Origin: Marivita sp030148515
GTDB taxonomy: Bacteria > Pseudomonadota > Alphaproteobacteria > Rhodobacterales > Rhodobacteraceae
Length of the DNA stretch: 64,000 nt
NCBI RefSeq assembly: GCF_048006345.1
Contig: NZ_CP180351.1
Coordinates: 4,216,001-4,280,000, forward strand
Reading direction: 5' to 3'
Made by a program: the position numbers and the translations under genes. The notes under the pieces are model-generated. The model had not been told where the DNA came from, searched no databases, and saw only the letters and a program-made list of their open reading frames with translations. Positions 52,326 through 61,926 of this stretch are shown one piece after another (within the stretch, counting starts at the first letter, position 1; each line of letters opens with the position of its first letter).

Positions 52326-54038
52326 ATGGCACTGGTTGAGGGTGTGACCCACGGCAAGGACGGCGGGCGCAAGGACGCGGATGTGGTGCTCGGGGACGAT
52401 TGGGTCGCCCCCGACAGAACAGTCGAGTCCGAAGTGCGCAACAGCCGCGAAAAGCGCGGGCTGTTTTCTCTCAACCGGTCCCCCCTGACCCGCAAGATCA
52501 TCACCTTCAATCTGGTTGCCCTCAACTTTCTTGTTGCGGGCATCCTGTTTCTCAACTCGTCGCGGGACACGCTGGCCGAACAAAAGGCCGAAGCGGTCCG
52601 CGTCGAGGTGGAATTGATCGCAGACGTCTTCGAAGCGCAGGCCATGCAGGCCGAGTCCGTCAATCTTGGAACGGGCGAAGGCATTGACGTGTCCGAAACG
52701 CTCGACAATCTCGAGCTGCGCCGCGGCGTGCAACTGTTCGTTTTTGACGCCGCACGGTTTCTCGTCGGAAATGTCGACGCATCGAGCGGTGCAAACGGGC
52801 TTTCCATCGCGGAAAAGCCGACCGTCATTTCCGATTTCCTTCTCACCGTCTGGAGCAGCGTGTCATCGGTCTTTCAGCCAGATGAAAGCAGGCAACCGCT
52901 GACGCTGGAAGACATCCTGCGGCGCCAGATCGAAGAGACCGATCCGACCCTCACGCGGATCGAGCGGTCTGAAGGGCCGAACGGTGAGACAATCTTCACC
53001 GCGCTCAGCCCAATCGAGGTCGACAGCGGGGTTGCTGGGACAATTGCTCTGGTCAGTTATGCGCCCGAAATCGACGCAGCGGTTCGGCTTGAGCGCGAGA
53101 ATGTGTTGCAGATGTTCGTGATCGCCACGCTGGTGTCGATTGGTCTGAGCCTTGTTCTGGCCTCGACCATCTCGAACCCGATTTCGAACCTTGCCGATGC
53201 CGCCGAAGTGGGCCGTGATCGCAACCGTCGCAACGTGTCCTCGGGGCGCATTCGCATCCCGGACCTGACCGCGCGTCCAGACGAGATCGGGCGACTGTCT
53301 GGTGCTTTGCGTGGCATGGTCGCCGCGTTGTATGACCGGATCGACGCGAACGAACAGTTCGCAGCCGATGTCGCGCACGAAATCAAGAACCCGCTCGCCT
53401 CGCTTCGCTCCGCGGTGGGAACCCTGCGGTTGGCCAAGAGGCCTGACCAAGTCGAACGCCTTTTGGATGTGATCGACCACGATGTGCGCCGCCTTGACCG
53501 TCTTGTCAGCGACATCTCGAACGCATCCCGCCTCGACAGCGAGTTGGTTAAGGAAGAAGAAGCCGAATTCAACCTTCTGGATATGCTGCGCAATCTGGCG
53601 CAGTTCCTTGGCGATGATGCCAAGCGGCAGGGCATCGAGTTCATCGCGGATTTGCCGGATCGCCCGATCCTTGTGCATGGGCTTGAGGCCCGTCTGGCAC
53701 AGGTGTTTGTCAACCTCATCACCAATGCAATCAGCTTTTGCGAAGATGGCGATGCCATCCGGATCTGGGCGCGCCGTCGGGAGAACCGTGTTTTGATCGT
53801 GGTCGAAGACACAGGCCCCGGCATTCCGGACGAAGCGCTGACCAAGATCTTCAAACGCTTTTATTCTCAACGTCCTGAAACGGATTTCGGGAACAATTCC
53901 GGGCTTGGTCTGGCGATTTCCAAGCAGATCGTCGAGGCGCATGGCGGTGTGATCTGGGCCGAAAATATCCGCCCGACCGAGGCTGACGCTACATCCGAAC
54001 CGCTCGGCGCGCGATTTGTCGTCGGATTGCCGCTCTAG
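52326..54038 (+). CDS. chvG: sensor histidine kinase ChvG
   Basis: Membrane sensor kinase partner of ChvI, about 570 residues. Two transmembrane segments flank a periplasmic domain of some 220 residues (first near residue 50, second near 260: FVIATLVSIGLSLVLASTIS). A HAMP region and H-box follow, with phosphorylated His351 (DVAHEIKNPLASLRSAVG). ATP-binding motifs are VNLITNAISFCEDGD, VEDTGPGIPDEAL and NSGLGLAISKQIV. A GTG at 52320 overlapping the chvI stop (GTGA) is an alternative start. Confidence 0.93.
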   Translation: MALVEGVTHGKDGGRKDADVVLGDDWVAPDRTVESEVRNSREKRGLFSLNRSPLTRKIITFNLVALNFLVAGILFLNSSRDTLAEQKAEAVRVEVELIADVFEAQAMQAESVNLGTGEGIDVSETLDNLELRRGVQLFVFDAARFLVGNVDASSGANGLSIAEKPTVISDFLLTVWSSVSSVFQPDESRQPLTLEDILRRQIEETDPTLTRIERSEGPNGETIFTALSPIEVDSGVAGTIALVSYAPEIDAAVRLERENVLQMFVIATLVSIGLSLVLASTISNPISNLADAAEVGRDRNRRNVSSGRIRIPDLTARPDEIGRLSGALRGMVAALYDRIDANEQFAADVAHEIKNPLASLRSAVGTLRLAKRPDQVERLLDVIDHDVRRLDRLVSDISNASRLDSELVKEEEAEFNLLDMLRNLAQFLGDDAKRQGIEFIADLPDRPILVHGLEARLAQVFVNLITNAISFCEDGDAIRIWARRRENRVLIVVEDTGPGIPDEALTKIFKRFYSQRPETDFGNNSGLGLAISKQIVEAHGGVIWAENIRPTEADATSEPLGARFVVGLPL

Positions 54039-54046
54039 GCCGCCAC

Positions 54047-54487
54047 ATGTCCGACCCTGAACCATTGGTTCTTCATGCAACCGCAGTCGCACTTGGTGAC
54101 AAGGCTGTGCTGATCACAGGATCGTCCGGCAGCGGGAAGTCTTCATTGGCACTCGAAATGATGGCGCGCGGGGCGACGCTGGTTGCCGATGACCGTGTGA
54201 TCCTGTCGCGCAGCGGGCAGGCCGTGATGCTGTCCTGCCCCGAACCTCTGAGCGGCATGATCGAAGCGCGTGGCGTGGGCCTCTTGCATGCCAACTACAG
54301 GTCACCTGTTGCGCTCGCCCTCGTGGTGGACATGGACCAGATTGAAACCTACCGATTGCCTGCGGACCGCACCATCACGCAGCTATCGCAAACGTTTCCA
54401 TTGCTTCACAATGTTGCGTCAGGGCATTTTCCTGCCGCTATTTTGCAATATCTACGCTCCGACGGGCGTGCGGACATGCAGCCCTGA
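54047..54487 (+). CDS. hprK: short HPr kinase/phosphorylase
   Basis: A 146-residue protein corresponding to only the C-terminal catalytic domain of HprK, the short form of alphaproteobacteria. Walker A GSSGSGKS (25-32), the catalytic-dyad region ADDR (47-50) and the signature IEARGVGLL (72-80) are present. It phosphorylates HPr on its regulatory serine (Ser49 of the HPr encoded downstream). It starts eight bases after chvG. Confidence 0.92.
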   Translation: MSDPEPLVLHATAVALGDKAVLITGSSGSGKSSLALEMMARGATLVADDRVILSRSGQAVMLSCPEPLSGMIEARGVGLLHANYRSPVALALVVDMDQIETYRLPADRTITQLSQTFPLLHNVASGHFPAAILQYLRSDGRADMQP

Positions 54488-54503
54488 GCGCAGAAGCAGA
54501 GAC

Positions 54504-55427
54504 ATGGCGACACAACCCGATCCAGTTCGCGTCGTATTGGTAACCGGCCCTTCGGGTGCGGGTCGCAGCACTGCGATCAACGTGCTTGAGGATTTGGGGT
54601 TTGAGGCGATCGACAACATTCCGCTGCGCATGATCCCCCGCTTGTTCGAGGGCGAACCACCGACGCATCCGCTGGCTTTGGGCATTGATGTGCGCAATCG
54701 CGATTTTTCGCTGTCGCGCCTGTTGGACCTGCATGACGATCTGGTGCGACAGACCGATGGCCACGCCACGCTGCTCTATCTCGATTGCCGACCGGACATT
54801 CTTTTGCGGCGCTATTCGGAAACCCGCAGACGCCATCCCATGGCACAGGGCGAAACGCCTGAGATCGGGATTGCTCGCGAAATTGAACTTCTGGGACCGG
54901 TCGAAACGCGAGCCGATATCCTTATCGACACATCTCATTTGTCACCGCATGATCTCAAGGCAGAGCTGCATCAATGGTTTGCAGATGCATCCTCCCAGAA
55001 ACTGTCGGTCGCTCTGCAATCATTTTCCTACAAGCGCGGCATCCCCCATGGTGTCGATATGGTGTTCGACTGCCGCTTTCTTGCAAACCCCCATTGGGAA
55101 CCAAGGCTTCGCAACCAGACCGGGCTGGACGCCGACGTGCAGGACTTTGTCGCAAAGGACAGTCGCTTGCCCGTATTCCTTTCCAAAATCACCGAAATGC
55201 TTGCGTTCTTGCTGCCAGAAGTTGATCGCGAAGGTAAAACACACGTCTCGATTGGGATTGGATGTACCGGCGGGCAACACCGTTCGGTTGTCGTAACGGA
55301 ACGGGTCGCGCGAACCCTTGCAGAGCAGGGCTGGCGAGTGTCAATTGGCCACAAGGAACTGGCGCGCCGGGGGATGGCACCCGCTGGGAATGCAGTCGTG
55401 CCGGATCTTGGAGGGTTGGCAAAGTGA
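54504..55427 (+). CDS. rapZ: RapZ-family nucleotide-binding protein (RNase adapter type)
   Basis: A 307-residue P-loop protein of the RapZ/YvcJ family, which in enterobacteria binds glucosamine-6-phosphate and directs sRNA decay. Walker A GPSGAGRS (15-22), Walker-B-like DNIPLRMIPRL, and the C-terminal GIGCTGGQHRSVVVTERVA block are conserved. RNA targets in alphaproteobacteria are not established. The stop overlaps the GTG of the EIIA gene (GTGA). Confidence 0.92.
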   Translation: MATQPDPVRVVLVTGPSGAGRSTAINVLEDLGFEAIDNIPLRMIPRLFEGEPPTHPLALGIDVRNRDFSLSRLLDLHDDLVRQTDGHATLLYLDCRPDILLRRYSETRRRHPMAQGETPEIGIAREIELLGPVETRADILIDTSHLSPHDLKAELHQWFADASSQKLSVALQSFSYKRGIPHGVDMVFDCRFLANPHWEPRLRNQTGLDADVQDFVAKDSRLPVFLSKITEMLAFLLPEVDREGKTHVSIGIGCTGGQHRSVVVTERVARTLAEQGWRVSIGHKELARRGMAPAGNAVVPDLGGLAK

Positions 55428-55825
55428 TCGGCATCGTGATCGTGGCTCACGGCGGTTTGGCGCAGGAATACCTGTCTGCCGTCGAACATGTCGTTGGTCA
55501 TCAACCCGGCATGGCTGCCGTTTCGATTGATGCGGACCACAATCGCGACGCCAAGCAGAACGAGATTTGCCGTCTTGCCGATGAGGTCGATAAGGGCGAC
55601 GGCGTGGTGATCGTGACAGACATGTTCGGCGGGTCTCCATCGAACCTGAGTCTGAGGGCCTGTCAGCCGGAGAATCGTCGGATCGTCTACGGCGCCAACC
55701 TGCCGATGTTGATCAAACTGGCGAAAAGCCGCGACAAATCGGTGCCGGAGGCCGTTCGTGCTGCGCTGGATGCAGGGCGGAAATACATTGACAGCCAAGA
55801 CATAACTCTGGATCAGAGCGTCTGA
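55424..55825 (+). CDS. PTS EIIA component, mannose/fructose-family fold
   Basis: A 133-residue EIIA-Man-type phosphocarrier. The phospho-accepting His9 is in IVIVAHGGLAQEY and the conserved TDMFGGSPSNLSLRA follows. No sugar permease gene is nearby, so it is a regulatory EIIA (often called PtsM/ManX) receiving phosphate from HPr. GTG start at 55424 overlaps rapZ. Confidence 0.92.
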   Translation: MIGIVIVAHGGLAQEYLSAVEHVVGHQPGMAAVSIDADHNRDAKQNEICRLADEVDKGDGVVIVTDMFGGSPSNLSLRACQPENRRIVYGANLPMLIKLAKSRDKSVPEAVRAALDAGRKYIDSQDITLDQSV

Positions 55826-55853
55826 TCACAAGGGTTTAGGGAGGCCCGGCACC

Positions 55854-56132
55854 ATGTCCGCAACCGCGCAGCGCGTCTTGAAGATCGTGAACGAAAAGGG
55901 TTTGCACGCGCGCGCGTCTGCAAAGCTGGTCGAGGTGGTCGAAGGTTTTGACGCAACGGCAGAAGTCCGCAAGGACGGAATGAGCGCATCCGGCGACAGC
56001 ATCATGGGCCTTTTGATGTTGGCAGCCTCCAAAGGAACCTCTATTGAGGTAGTGACTTCAGGGCCTGACGCTGAGGCCCTTGCCACCGCAATCGAAACCT
56101 TGGTGGCCGATCGCTTTGGAGAAGGCAGCTGA
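55854..56132 (+). CDS. ptsH: phosphocarrier protein HPr
   Basis: A 92-residue HPr. His19 in NEKGLHARASAKL is the EI-phosphorylated residue and Ser49 in SGDSIMGLLML is the HprK target. GGGAGG precedes the ATG. It is the last gene of the chvI-chvG-hprK-rapZ-EIIA-HPr cluster; the gene for EI (ptsP/ptsI) is not in the window. Confidence 0.95.
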   Translation: MSATAQRVLKIVNEKGLHARASAKLVEVVEGFDATAEVRKDGMSASGDSIMGLLMLAASKGTSIEVVTSGPDAEALATAIETLVADRFGEGS

Positions 56133-56180
56133 TCCTCTGGATTGGTTTGACCGACTAGGAACAGGACGGCGCACTGCCTC

Positions 56181-57062
56181 ATGGTTGAAAGCTATCAGCA
56201 TACGACATCGGACGCGCACCCTGTGGCGCAGGCCGATGTTCCCTACGATAAGCGCAAGCTGAGCTACGCCAACACGTTCACCAATCCGTGGAAGGCGAAC
56301 ACCATCCGTGCCATGGAATGGATGACGGGCAAGATTCCGTTGTTGCGTCTGGTGCGGCGGTTTGAACGGATGGGGCCTGCCGAAGGCCAGGCCTTCTGGG
56401 GTCAGGCGCTGGGGTTGATGAACATTCGCCTTGAGACGCCGCAGGACCAGATTGCGCGCATTCCCAAGGAAGGTCCCGTGATCGTGGTAGCCAATCATCC
56501 CCACGGTCTGGTCGACGGAATGATCCTTGCCGAACTGATCGGACGGGTTCGGACGGACTACAAGATTTTGACGCGGTCCTTGCTGACCGGTGTGACCGAG
56601 ATCGAGGAGTTCATGATTCCGGTGCCATTTCCCCATGAGGAAGACGCACGGGAACAAAGCCTTGAAATGCGCAGCCGGGCGATGAGCCATCTCAAGAAGG
56701 GGGGCGTGATCGCGCTGTTCCCTTCAGGTGTGGTCGCGTCGAGCGACAGTTTCTTCGGTCCCGCCATAGAGCGTGTCTGGAATCCGTTTACCGCCAATCT
56801 GATCCAGCGGTCCGGTGCAACTGTGGTTCCGATCTTCTTTCCGGGTCAGAATTCGCGCCTGTACCAGATGGCCAGTCAGGTATCCGCGACCCTGCGGCAA
56901 GGTTTGCTGATTCACGAGGTGATACAGGCCTGCGGAAAGCCACAGGCCCCGGTTGTCGGGGAACCGATTTCCGCAGATGCGATCGAGGCATTTGCGGGTC
57001 GCAGCCGCGATTTCGTCGCATCATTGCGTGAAACGACGATGGGTCTGGGTCAGAAGCCTTAA
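56181..57062 (+). CDS. lysophospholipid acyltransferase family protein
   Basis: A 293-residue PlsC-type acyltransferase. Motif I is NHPHGLVDGMILAEL near residue 112, and motif III is ALFPSGVVASSD near 180; a hydrophobic start segment is not evident. It resembles hemolysin-type 1-acylglycerol-3-phosphate acyltransferases. Substrate unknown. It starts 48 bases after ptsH and ends overlapping the convergent dehydrogenase gene by four bases. Confidence 0.8.
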   Translation: MVESYQHTTSDAHPVAQADVPYDKRKLSYANTFTNPWKANTIRAMEWMTGKIPLLRLVRRFERMGPAEGQAFWGQALGLMNIRLETPQDQIARIPKEGPVIVVANHPHGLVDGMILAELIGRVRTDYKILTRSLLTGVTEIEEFMIPVPFPHEEDAREQSLEMRSRAMSHLKKGGVIALFPSGVVASSDSFFGPAIERVWNPFTANLIQRSGATVVPIFFPGQNSRLYQMASQVSATLRQGLLIHEVIQACGKPQAPVVGEPISADAIEAFAGRSRDFVASLRETTMGLGQKP

Positions 57063-57934
57063 CGCGTCGGGACGGGTGTTTCGCCGCGATAATCGTAAAA
57101 CCCGCGCTGCGTCTTGCGTCCCAGCCATCCTGCTTCGACATACTTGGTCAGCAACGGGCAGGGGCGGTATTTGGTATCGGCCAAACCGTCATGCAGCACG
57201 TTCATGATTGCAAGACAGGTGTCCAGACCGATGAAATCCGCGAGTTCCAGTGGACCCATCGGGTGGTTCGCGCCAAGCTTCATGGACTGGTCGATCGAAT
57301 TCACGTTTCCGACGCCTTCGTACAGCGTGTACACCGCTTCGTTGATCATCGGCATCAGGATGCGGTTGACGATGAAGGCTGGAAAATCTTCAGCCGACGC
57401 TGCCGTCTTTCCAAGCTTTTCGACAACGCCAAGGCAGGTTTCGTAAGTTTGCTTATCCGTGGCGATGCCGCGGATGAGTTCCACCAGTTGCATTACCGGA
57501 ACCGGGTTCATGAAGTGAAAGCCCATGAATTTTTCCGGGCGGTCGGTGCGGCTGGCCAAACGTGTGATCGAGATCGACGAGGTGTTCGAGGTCAGGATCG
57601 TATTCTCACCCAGATGCGGCAGCAGGCTGTCAAAGATTTTTTGCTTGATCGTTTCCTGTTCGGTGGCCGCTTCGATGATAAGGTCGGTCTGCGCGACCTG
57701 CGGCAGATCTTGGGTGATGACGATGCGCGCCATCGCCTGATCCCGTTCGGCTTGTGTGATCTTCTCGCGGCTGACCTGACGATCCATGTTCCGCGCGATC
57801 AGGTCCATGGCCCGCTTCAGGGCGTCCTCGCTGATATCATTCAGGACAACATCATACCCGGCCAAGGCCATGACATGGGCGATCCCGTTGCCCATCTGTC
57901 CAGCCCCGACCACGCCGATTGAATTGACCGTCAT
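57059..57934 (-). CDS. 3-hydroxybutyryl-CoA dehydrogenase
   Basis: A 291-residue NAD(P)-dependent enzyme oxidising 3-hydroxybutyryl-CoA or reducing acetoacetyl-CoA. Nucleotide loop GVVGAGQMGNGIAHVMAL, the catalytic His in MGFHFMNPVPVMQLVE and the substrate region NHPMGPLELADFIGLDTC are typical. It can supply crotonyl-CoA precursor to the ethylmalonyl-CoA pathway. GGAG precedes the ATG at 57934. Confidence 0.93.
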   Translation of the reverse strand: MTVNSIGVVGAGQMGNGIAHVMALAGYDVVLNDISEDALKRAMDLIARNMDRQVSREKITQAERDQAMARIVITQDLPQVAQTDLIIEAATEQETIKQKIFDSLLPHLGENTILTSNTSSISITRLASRTDRPEKFMGFHFMNPVPVMQLVELIRGIATDKQTYETCLGVVEKLGKTAASAEDFPAFIVNRILMPMINEAVYTLYEGVGNVNSIDQSMKLGANHPMGPLELADFIGLDTCLAIMNVLHDGLADTKYRPCPLLTKYVEAGWLGRKTQRGFYDYRGETPVPTR

Positions 57935-58083
57935 GCGACTGCTCCATCCGTTTCGCCGCAACAATGACCTGTGGGGCAGGGGGCTGCAAGGCGGATCGGG
58001 GCGATGCCTCGATTTTTAGCTTTAGCGTTTTGGGAACCGAATCACGGCACCTTGATCCTTGGGTGAAGAAAAGGGTTGGGTGA

Positions 58084-58896
58084 ATGGATATTTCCTCGAC
58101 GCGCAATCAAGCTATTGATTATGCGCCGTGTCGCTATGGTGGATCGCGATTGTGGTTTCGGGGGCCGCGACGGTCGCTGCGGTCGTCCTATGTGGCCTGT
58201 CTGGGCGGGTGCGGTGTCTACGGCCGCTACGTGGCGCGTCCATGGACGCAACTGCTCGAAGCGCGGGTTGGCAGCACCGTGGTGAACCTCGGGGTCGAGA
58301 ATGTGGGCATTGACGCCTATCTCAACGATCCGGGGGCTTTGGCCACCGCTGCGAACGCGCGCGTGGTGGTGATTCAACTGACGGGCACGCACAATATCTC
58401 GAACCGGTTCTATGCAACTCATCCGCGTCGCAACGACCGGTTTCTCAAAGCCTCTCAGGCACTTATCTCGTTGTATCCTGAAATGGATTTCACCGAAGTG
58501 CATTTCACACGCCATCTATTGTCACGCTTGCACACCATCTGTCCCGAGCGGTTCGATATGGTCGCGCGTGAAGTGCAAACCGCGTGGCAGGCGCGCATGC
58601 GGTCGCTGCTTGCACAGATGACCGGGGATGTGGTCCTGCTTTGGTTTTCGTCCAATCCTCTGCGCGATCCTTTTGGCGACGGTGATGACCTGTTCCTCAG
58701 CCGGAAAATGGCTGATGGGCTTGCCCCGCACGTGCGGGCTTTGATCGAGGTTCAGCCCAAGACGTGGCGTGCGCCAGATGAATTTCTTGATGTGCCGCCA
58801 TTGGAGATCTCGCGGGCTGCTCATCTTCCGGGGGCGGCGGCACATGCGGAAGTGGCGGAAGCGCTGGCGCAGGCGATTATTCCGGCGCTGCAATAG
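58084..58896 (+). CDS. DUF6473-family protein
   Basis: A 270-residue protein without signal peptide. The stretch GGSRLWFRGPRRSLRSSYVA, the segment VVNLGVENVGIDAYLNDPG and VVVIQLTGTHNISNRFY match my memory of DUF6473, a Rhodobacterales family with an SGNH-hydrolase-like look (GxxN-type block). No activity is known to me. It is divergent from 3-hydroxybutyryl-CoA dehydrogenase and convergent with etfA. Confidence 0.7.
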   Translation: MDISSTRNQAIDYAPCRYGGSRLWFRGPRRSLRSSYVACLGGCGVYGRYVARPWTQLLEARVGSTVVNLGVENVGIDAYLNDPGALATAANARVVVIQLTGTHNISNRFYATHPRRNDRFLKASQALISLYPEMDFTEVHFTRHLLSRLHTICPERFDMVAREVQTAWQARMRSLLAQMTGDVVLLWFSSNPLRDPFGDGDDLFLSRKMADGLAPHVRALIEVQPKTWRAPDEFLDVPPLEISRAAHLPGAAAHAEVAEALAQAIIPALQ

Positions 58897-58900
58897 AAAA

Positions 58901-58925
58901 CGGCGCGCCTTTGACGGGCGCGCCG
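58901..58925. terminator. hairpin between the DUF6473 gene and etfA
   Basis: CGGCGCGCC (58901-58909) pairs with GGCGCGCCG (58917-58925) around 7 bases. The T-run is weak, so this may be a bidirectional but inefficient terminator. Confidence 0.6.
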
Positions 58926-58948
58926 GTCGGTCTGGTTTACTGCTGAGA

Positions 58949-59878
58949 TCAGCTGAGCTTTTCGGTCAGTTCCGGGACGGCCTGGAACAGGTCCGCCACA
59001 AGCCCGAAATCCGCGACCTGGAAGATCGGGGCTTCTTCGTCCTTGTTGATGGCGACGATGATCTTGCTGTCCTTCATGCCCGCAAGGTGCTGAATCGCAC
59101 CCGAGATGCCGACGGCGATGTAGAGATCAGGCGCAACCACCTTGCCGGTCTGACCAACCTGCCAGTCGTTCGGGGCGAAGCCCGAGTCGACAGCTGCGCG
59201 CGACGCCCCAACGGCGGCGCCCAGCGTGTCTGCCAGTTTCTCGATCATGGCAAAGTCGCTTTCGGACCCGACGCCGCGACCACCCGACACCACGATCCCA
59301 GCCGAGGTCAGTTCCGGACGGTCACTTGCGGCAACCTTGTCTTCGACCCATTCGGACAGGCTCGGATTGTCGGACGCTCCGATTTTTTCGACAGAAGCCG
59401 AACCGCCTGCAGGCGCCGCATCGAATGTTGAGGTCCGCACAGTGAACAGCTTTTTGGCATCGGACGACTTGACCGTCTGGATCGCGTTGCCCGCATAGAT
59501 CGGACGCTCAAACGTGTCCGCATCGACCACGGCGGTCACGTCGGTCAGGATCATCACGTCCAGAAGCGCAGCAACGCGCGGCAGGATGTTCTTGGCCGAG
59601 ACCGTCGCAGGTGCTGCGATGTGGCTATAATCGCCCGCGAGGCCCGCGATCAGTGCGGCCGTCGGTTCAGCAAGGCTGTGGCAATACATGTGGTCATCAG
59701 CAAACAGAACTTTGGCAACGCCTTGCAATGTTGCGGCTTCGGCAGCGGCGGCATCGCCACCCGTACCCGGAACCAGCACATGCACATCGCCCAGCGGCTT
59801 GACAGCGGTCAGGGTCTTGGCGACCGCGTCGGTGGCCAGATGTCCGTCGACAACTTCGGCAATCAGAAGAACGGCCAT
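58949..59878 (-). CDS. etfA: electron transfer flavoprotein subunit alpha
   Basis: FAD-binding alpha subunit of ETF, 309 residues. The C-terminal FAD domain has VVSGGRGVGSESDFA and SGAIQHLAGMKDSKIIVAIN followed by the Asp/Glu-rich tail. It accepts electrons from acyl-CoA dehydrogenases such as the Mcd encoded here. Its ATG overlaps the etfB stop (TAATG). Confidence 0.96.
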   Translation of the reverse strand: MAVLLIAEVVDGHLATDAVAKTLTAVKPLGDVHVLVPGTGGDAAAAEAATLQGVAKVLFADDHMYCHSLAEPTAALIAGLAGDYSHIAAPATVSAKNILPRVAALLDVMILTDVTAVVDADTFERPIYAGNAIQTVKSSDAKKLFTVRTSTFDAAPAGGSASVEKIGASDNPSLSEWVEDKVAASDRPELTSAGIVVSGGRGVGSESDFAMIEKLADTLGAAVGASRAAVDSGFAPNDWQVGQTGKVVAPDLYIAVGISGAIQHLAGMKDSKIIVAINKDEEAPIFQVADFGLVADLFQAVPELTEKLS

Positions 59879-60636
59879 TACACAGCTCCCACTTCTTTGA
59901 GTTTCGCGACCAGCTCGTCCACCGAGCCCACCTTGATGCCTGCTGCGCGCTCCGATGGTTCGGAGGTTTTCACGATCTCAAGGCGCGGTGTGACATCGAC
60001 TCCGTAATCGGCGGCTGTCTTTTCATCGAGCGGCTTTTTCTTCGCCTTCATGATGTTCGGCAGCGACGCATAGCGCGGTTCATTGAGACGCAGGTCGGTC
60101 GAAATGATCGTCGGCATCTTGACCTTGATGGTCTGCAAGCCGCCGTCGACTTCGCGCGTCACGACAGCATGATCTCCGTCGATGTCGACATTGTTGGCAT
60201 ACATCGCCTGCGACCAGCCCAAGAGCGCCGACAGCATCTGGCCGGTGGCATTCATGTCATTGTCGATGGCCTGCTTGCCGCAAAGCACCAGACCCGGCGC
60301 TTCTTCCTTGACGATGGCGGCAAGGATTTTTGCCACGGCCAGTGGTTCGATATCGGTGTGAACGTCTTCGGCAGCGACCACGAGGATTGCGCGGTCTGCG
60401 CCCATCGCCAGTGCCGTACGCAGGGTTTCCTGGCTCTGCTTGACGCCGATGCTCACCGCAACGATCTCGTCGGCTTTGCCCGCTTCCTTCAGACGAATGG
60501 CCTCTTCTACGGCGATCTCGTCAAAGGGGTTCATCGACATCTTGACGTTGGCGAGATCGACACCGGACCCATCCGCTTTGACGCGAACTTTCACGTTGTA
60601 ATCGATCACGCGTTTGACAGGTACCAAGACCTTCAT
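59878..60636 (-). CDS. etfB: electron transfer flavoprotein subunit beta
   Basis: AMP-binding beta subunit of ETF, 252 residues. It starts MKVLVPVKRVIDYNVKVRVK and has the adenosine-nucleotide region LVLCGKQAIDNDMNATGQML. GAGAGG precedes the ATG. Transcribed with etfA. Confidence 0.96.
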   Translation of the reverse strand: MKVLVPVKRVIDYNVKVRVKADGSGVDLANVKMSMNPFDEIAVEEAIRLKEAGKADEIVAVSIGVKQSQETLRTALAMGADRAILVVAAEDVHTDIEPLAVAKILAAIVKEEAPGLVLCGKQAIDNDMNATGQMLSALLGWSQAMYANNVDIDGDHAVVTREVDGGLQTIKVKMPTIISTDLRLNEPRYASLPNIMKAKKKPLDEKTAADYGVDVTPRLEIVKTSEPSERAAGIKVGSVDELVAKLKEVGAV

Positions 60637-60804
60637 GGGCGCGTTCCTCTCGTTGGGATCGCAGGGAAATCTGCGATTCTGACGTTTCGTTCCGGGGAAG
60701 GGATACCGAACCCTGAACAGGGGAAACAGGGCAAAATCGTCACGTTAGCGCCATCGGACGTCGCGTTTTTCAGTATTTGCCCTGCGTAATGCTGTGATGC
60801 GGCA

Positions 60805-61926
60805 TCAATCGCAGATGTTCTGAAGGGCCCGCCATTCCTGCGCCGTCAACAGCGGAACCGCCTCGAAACCGCTTGGAGTCGCGTCCCGGGCGGCTTGAAC
60901 ACGGTCACCGAGGGAGGGGTGGCTGAGGAAATGCGCGACAAACGGGCTGGTTTCGCCTCCAAGTTCGCGAAACCGTTCAAACATCGTGGCCAAGGCCGAA
61001 GGGGCGATCTGCGCCTTGATCAGAACAGCATGGGCAAAGACATCTGCATCCGCCTCTGCGCCCTGACTGTATTGTGCTTCGATCAGACGCTCTGCCAGTA
61101 ACAGGACGGCGGCGCCCCCGGCGAAATCCCCGAACAGAAGGCCCAGAACACCCAAAGATCCGGCGGACCGCAGCGCATGGCGTGTGGGATCGCGGCTCAC
61201 CACATGGCCGATTTCATGTGCAAAGACGGCGGCCACTTCTTCGGGGGTCTGCGCTTTGTCGATGAGACCGCGGAAAAACACGATGTAATTGCCGGGCAAG
61301 GCAAAGGCGTTGATCATCTCGTGATCCAGCACCGACACCGTCAGCGCTTGTGCCTCGGGCAAGGCATTCTGCAACCGGGTTTCCATCTTGGCCAAAGCGG
61401 CCAGACCGTCTGGGTTGTCGCAGACCGGCACAGGGTTCAGCCCGGTTTGATCCAAGGCAGTACGGATCTGGTTCAGCGTAACCTCACCCAACGCGCGCTC
61501 GCCTTCAGGTGGGATGAAGCGGGCAAGCTGGTTGGCCATCGTCGGGACCAGAACGAAAATGATCAGCGCGACCGACGCCAAAGCGGCCATGGCCCAAACG
61601 ATCAGCGGGCCGCGTTTGGTCACTTTGGGTCGCTTGGTGCGGTTTGGCAGGCGCGGCGCCAATGTGTGGTCCGCAAGCACGATGCGTTGAACCGGATCAT
61701 TGGCCAGTTGAAGCACCATCTGGTCGCCGCCTGCCTGATCGGGAACTTCGCGAATCTCGGTCAAAGGCCAGCGAATTTCCGCCCCCGTATCCGCCAGCCC
61801 GACAAGCGCCTTGGTGTCTTCGTCCACGGTCAAAGCCACATGTGCCGGCGCAGCGCGGGTGCCGTCGAAGTAGGTCGCAGTGGCAGAGAAGGGTTTGGGC
61901 GCGCGGCCCACGCGCAGAACAGTCAT
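60805..61926 (-). CDS. M48-family membrane metalloprotease
   Basis: A 373-residue protein with a cytoplasmic N-terminal half, one transmembrane helix (residues 108-128), and an M48 peptidase domain. HEIGH at 237-241 binds zinc with the downstream glutamate in GAEADADVFA. Related to HtpX/BepA/YcaL-type membrane quality-control proteases. The ATG at 61926 overlaps the stop of the DUF898 gene by four bases. Confidence 0.88.
   Translation of the reverse strand: MTVLRVGRAPKPFSATATYFDGTRAAPAHVALTVDEDTKALVGLADTGAEIRWPLTEIREVPDQAGGDQMVLQLANDPVQRIVLADHTLAPRLPNRTKRPKVTKRGPLIVWAMAALASVALIIFVLVPTMANQLARFIPPEGERALGEVTLNQIRTALDQTGLNPVPVCDNPDGLAALAKMETRLQNALPEAQALTVSVLDHEMINAFALPGNYIVFFRGLIDKAQTPEEVAAVFAHEIGHVVSRDPTRHALRSAGSLGVLGLLFGDFAGGAAVLLLAERLIEAQYSQGAEADADVFAHAVLIKAQIAPSALATMFERFRELGGETSPFVAHFLSHPSLGDRVQAARDATPSGFEAVPLLTAQEWRALQNICD

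Noticed and set aside
55823..55832. CTGATCACAA resembling the TGTGATCACA operator
   Set aside because: It lacks the outer TG, is single, and overlaps the end of the EIIA gene; no second copy at 21 bp.
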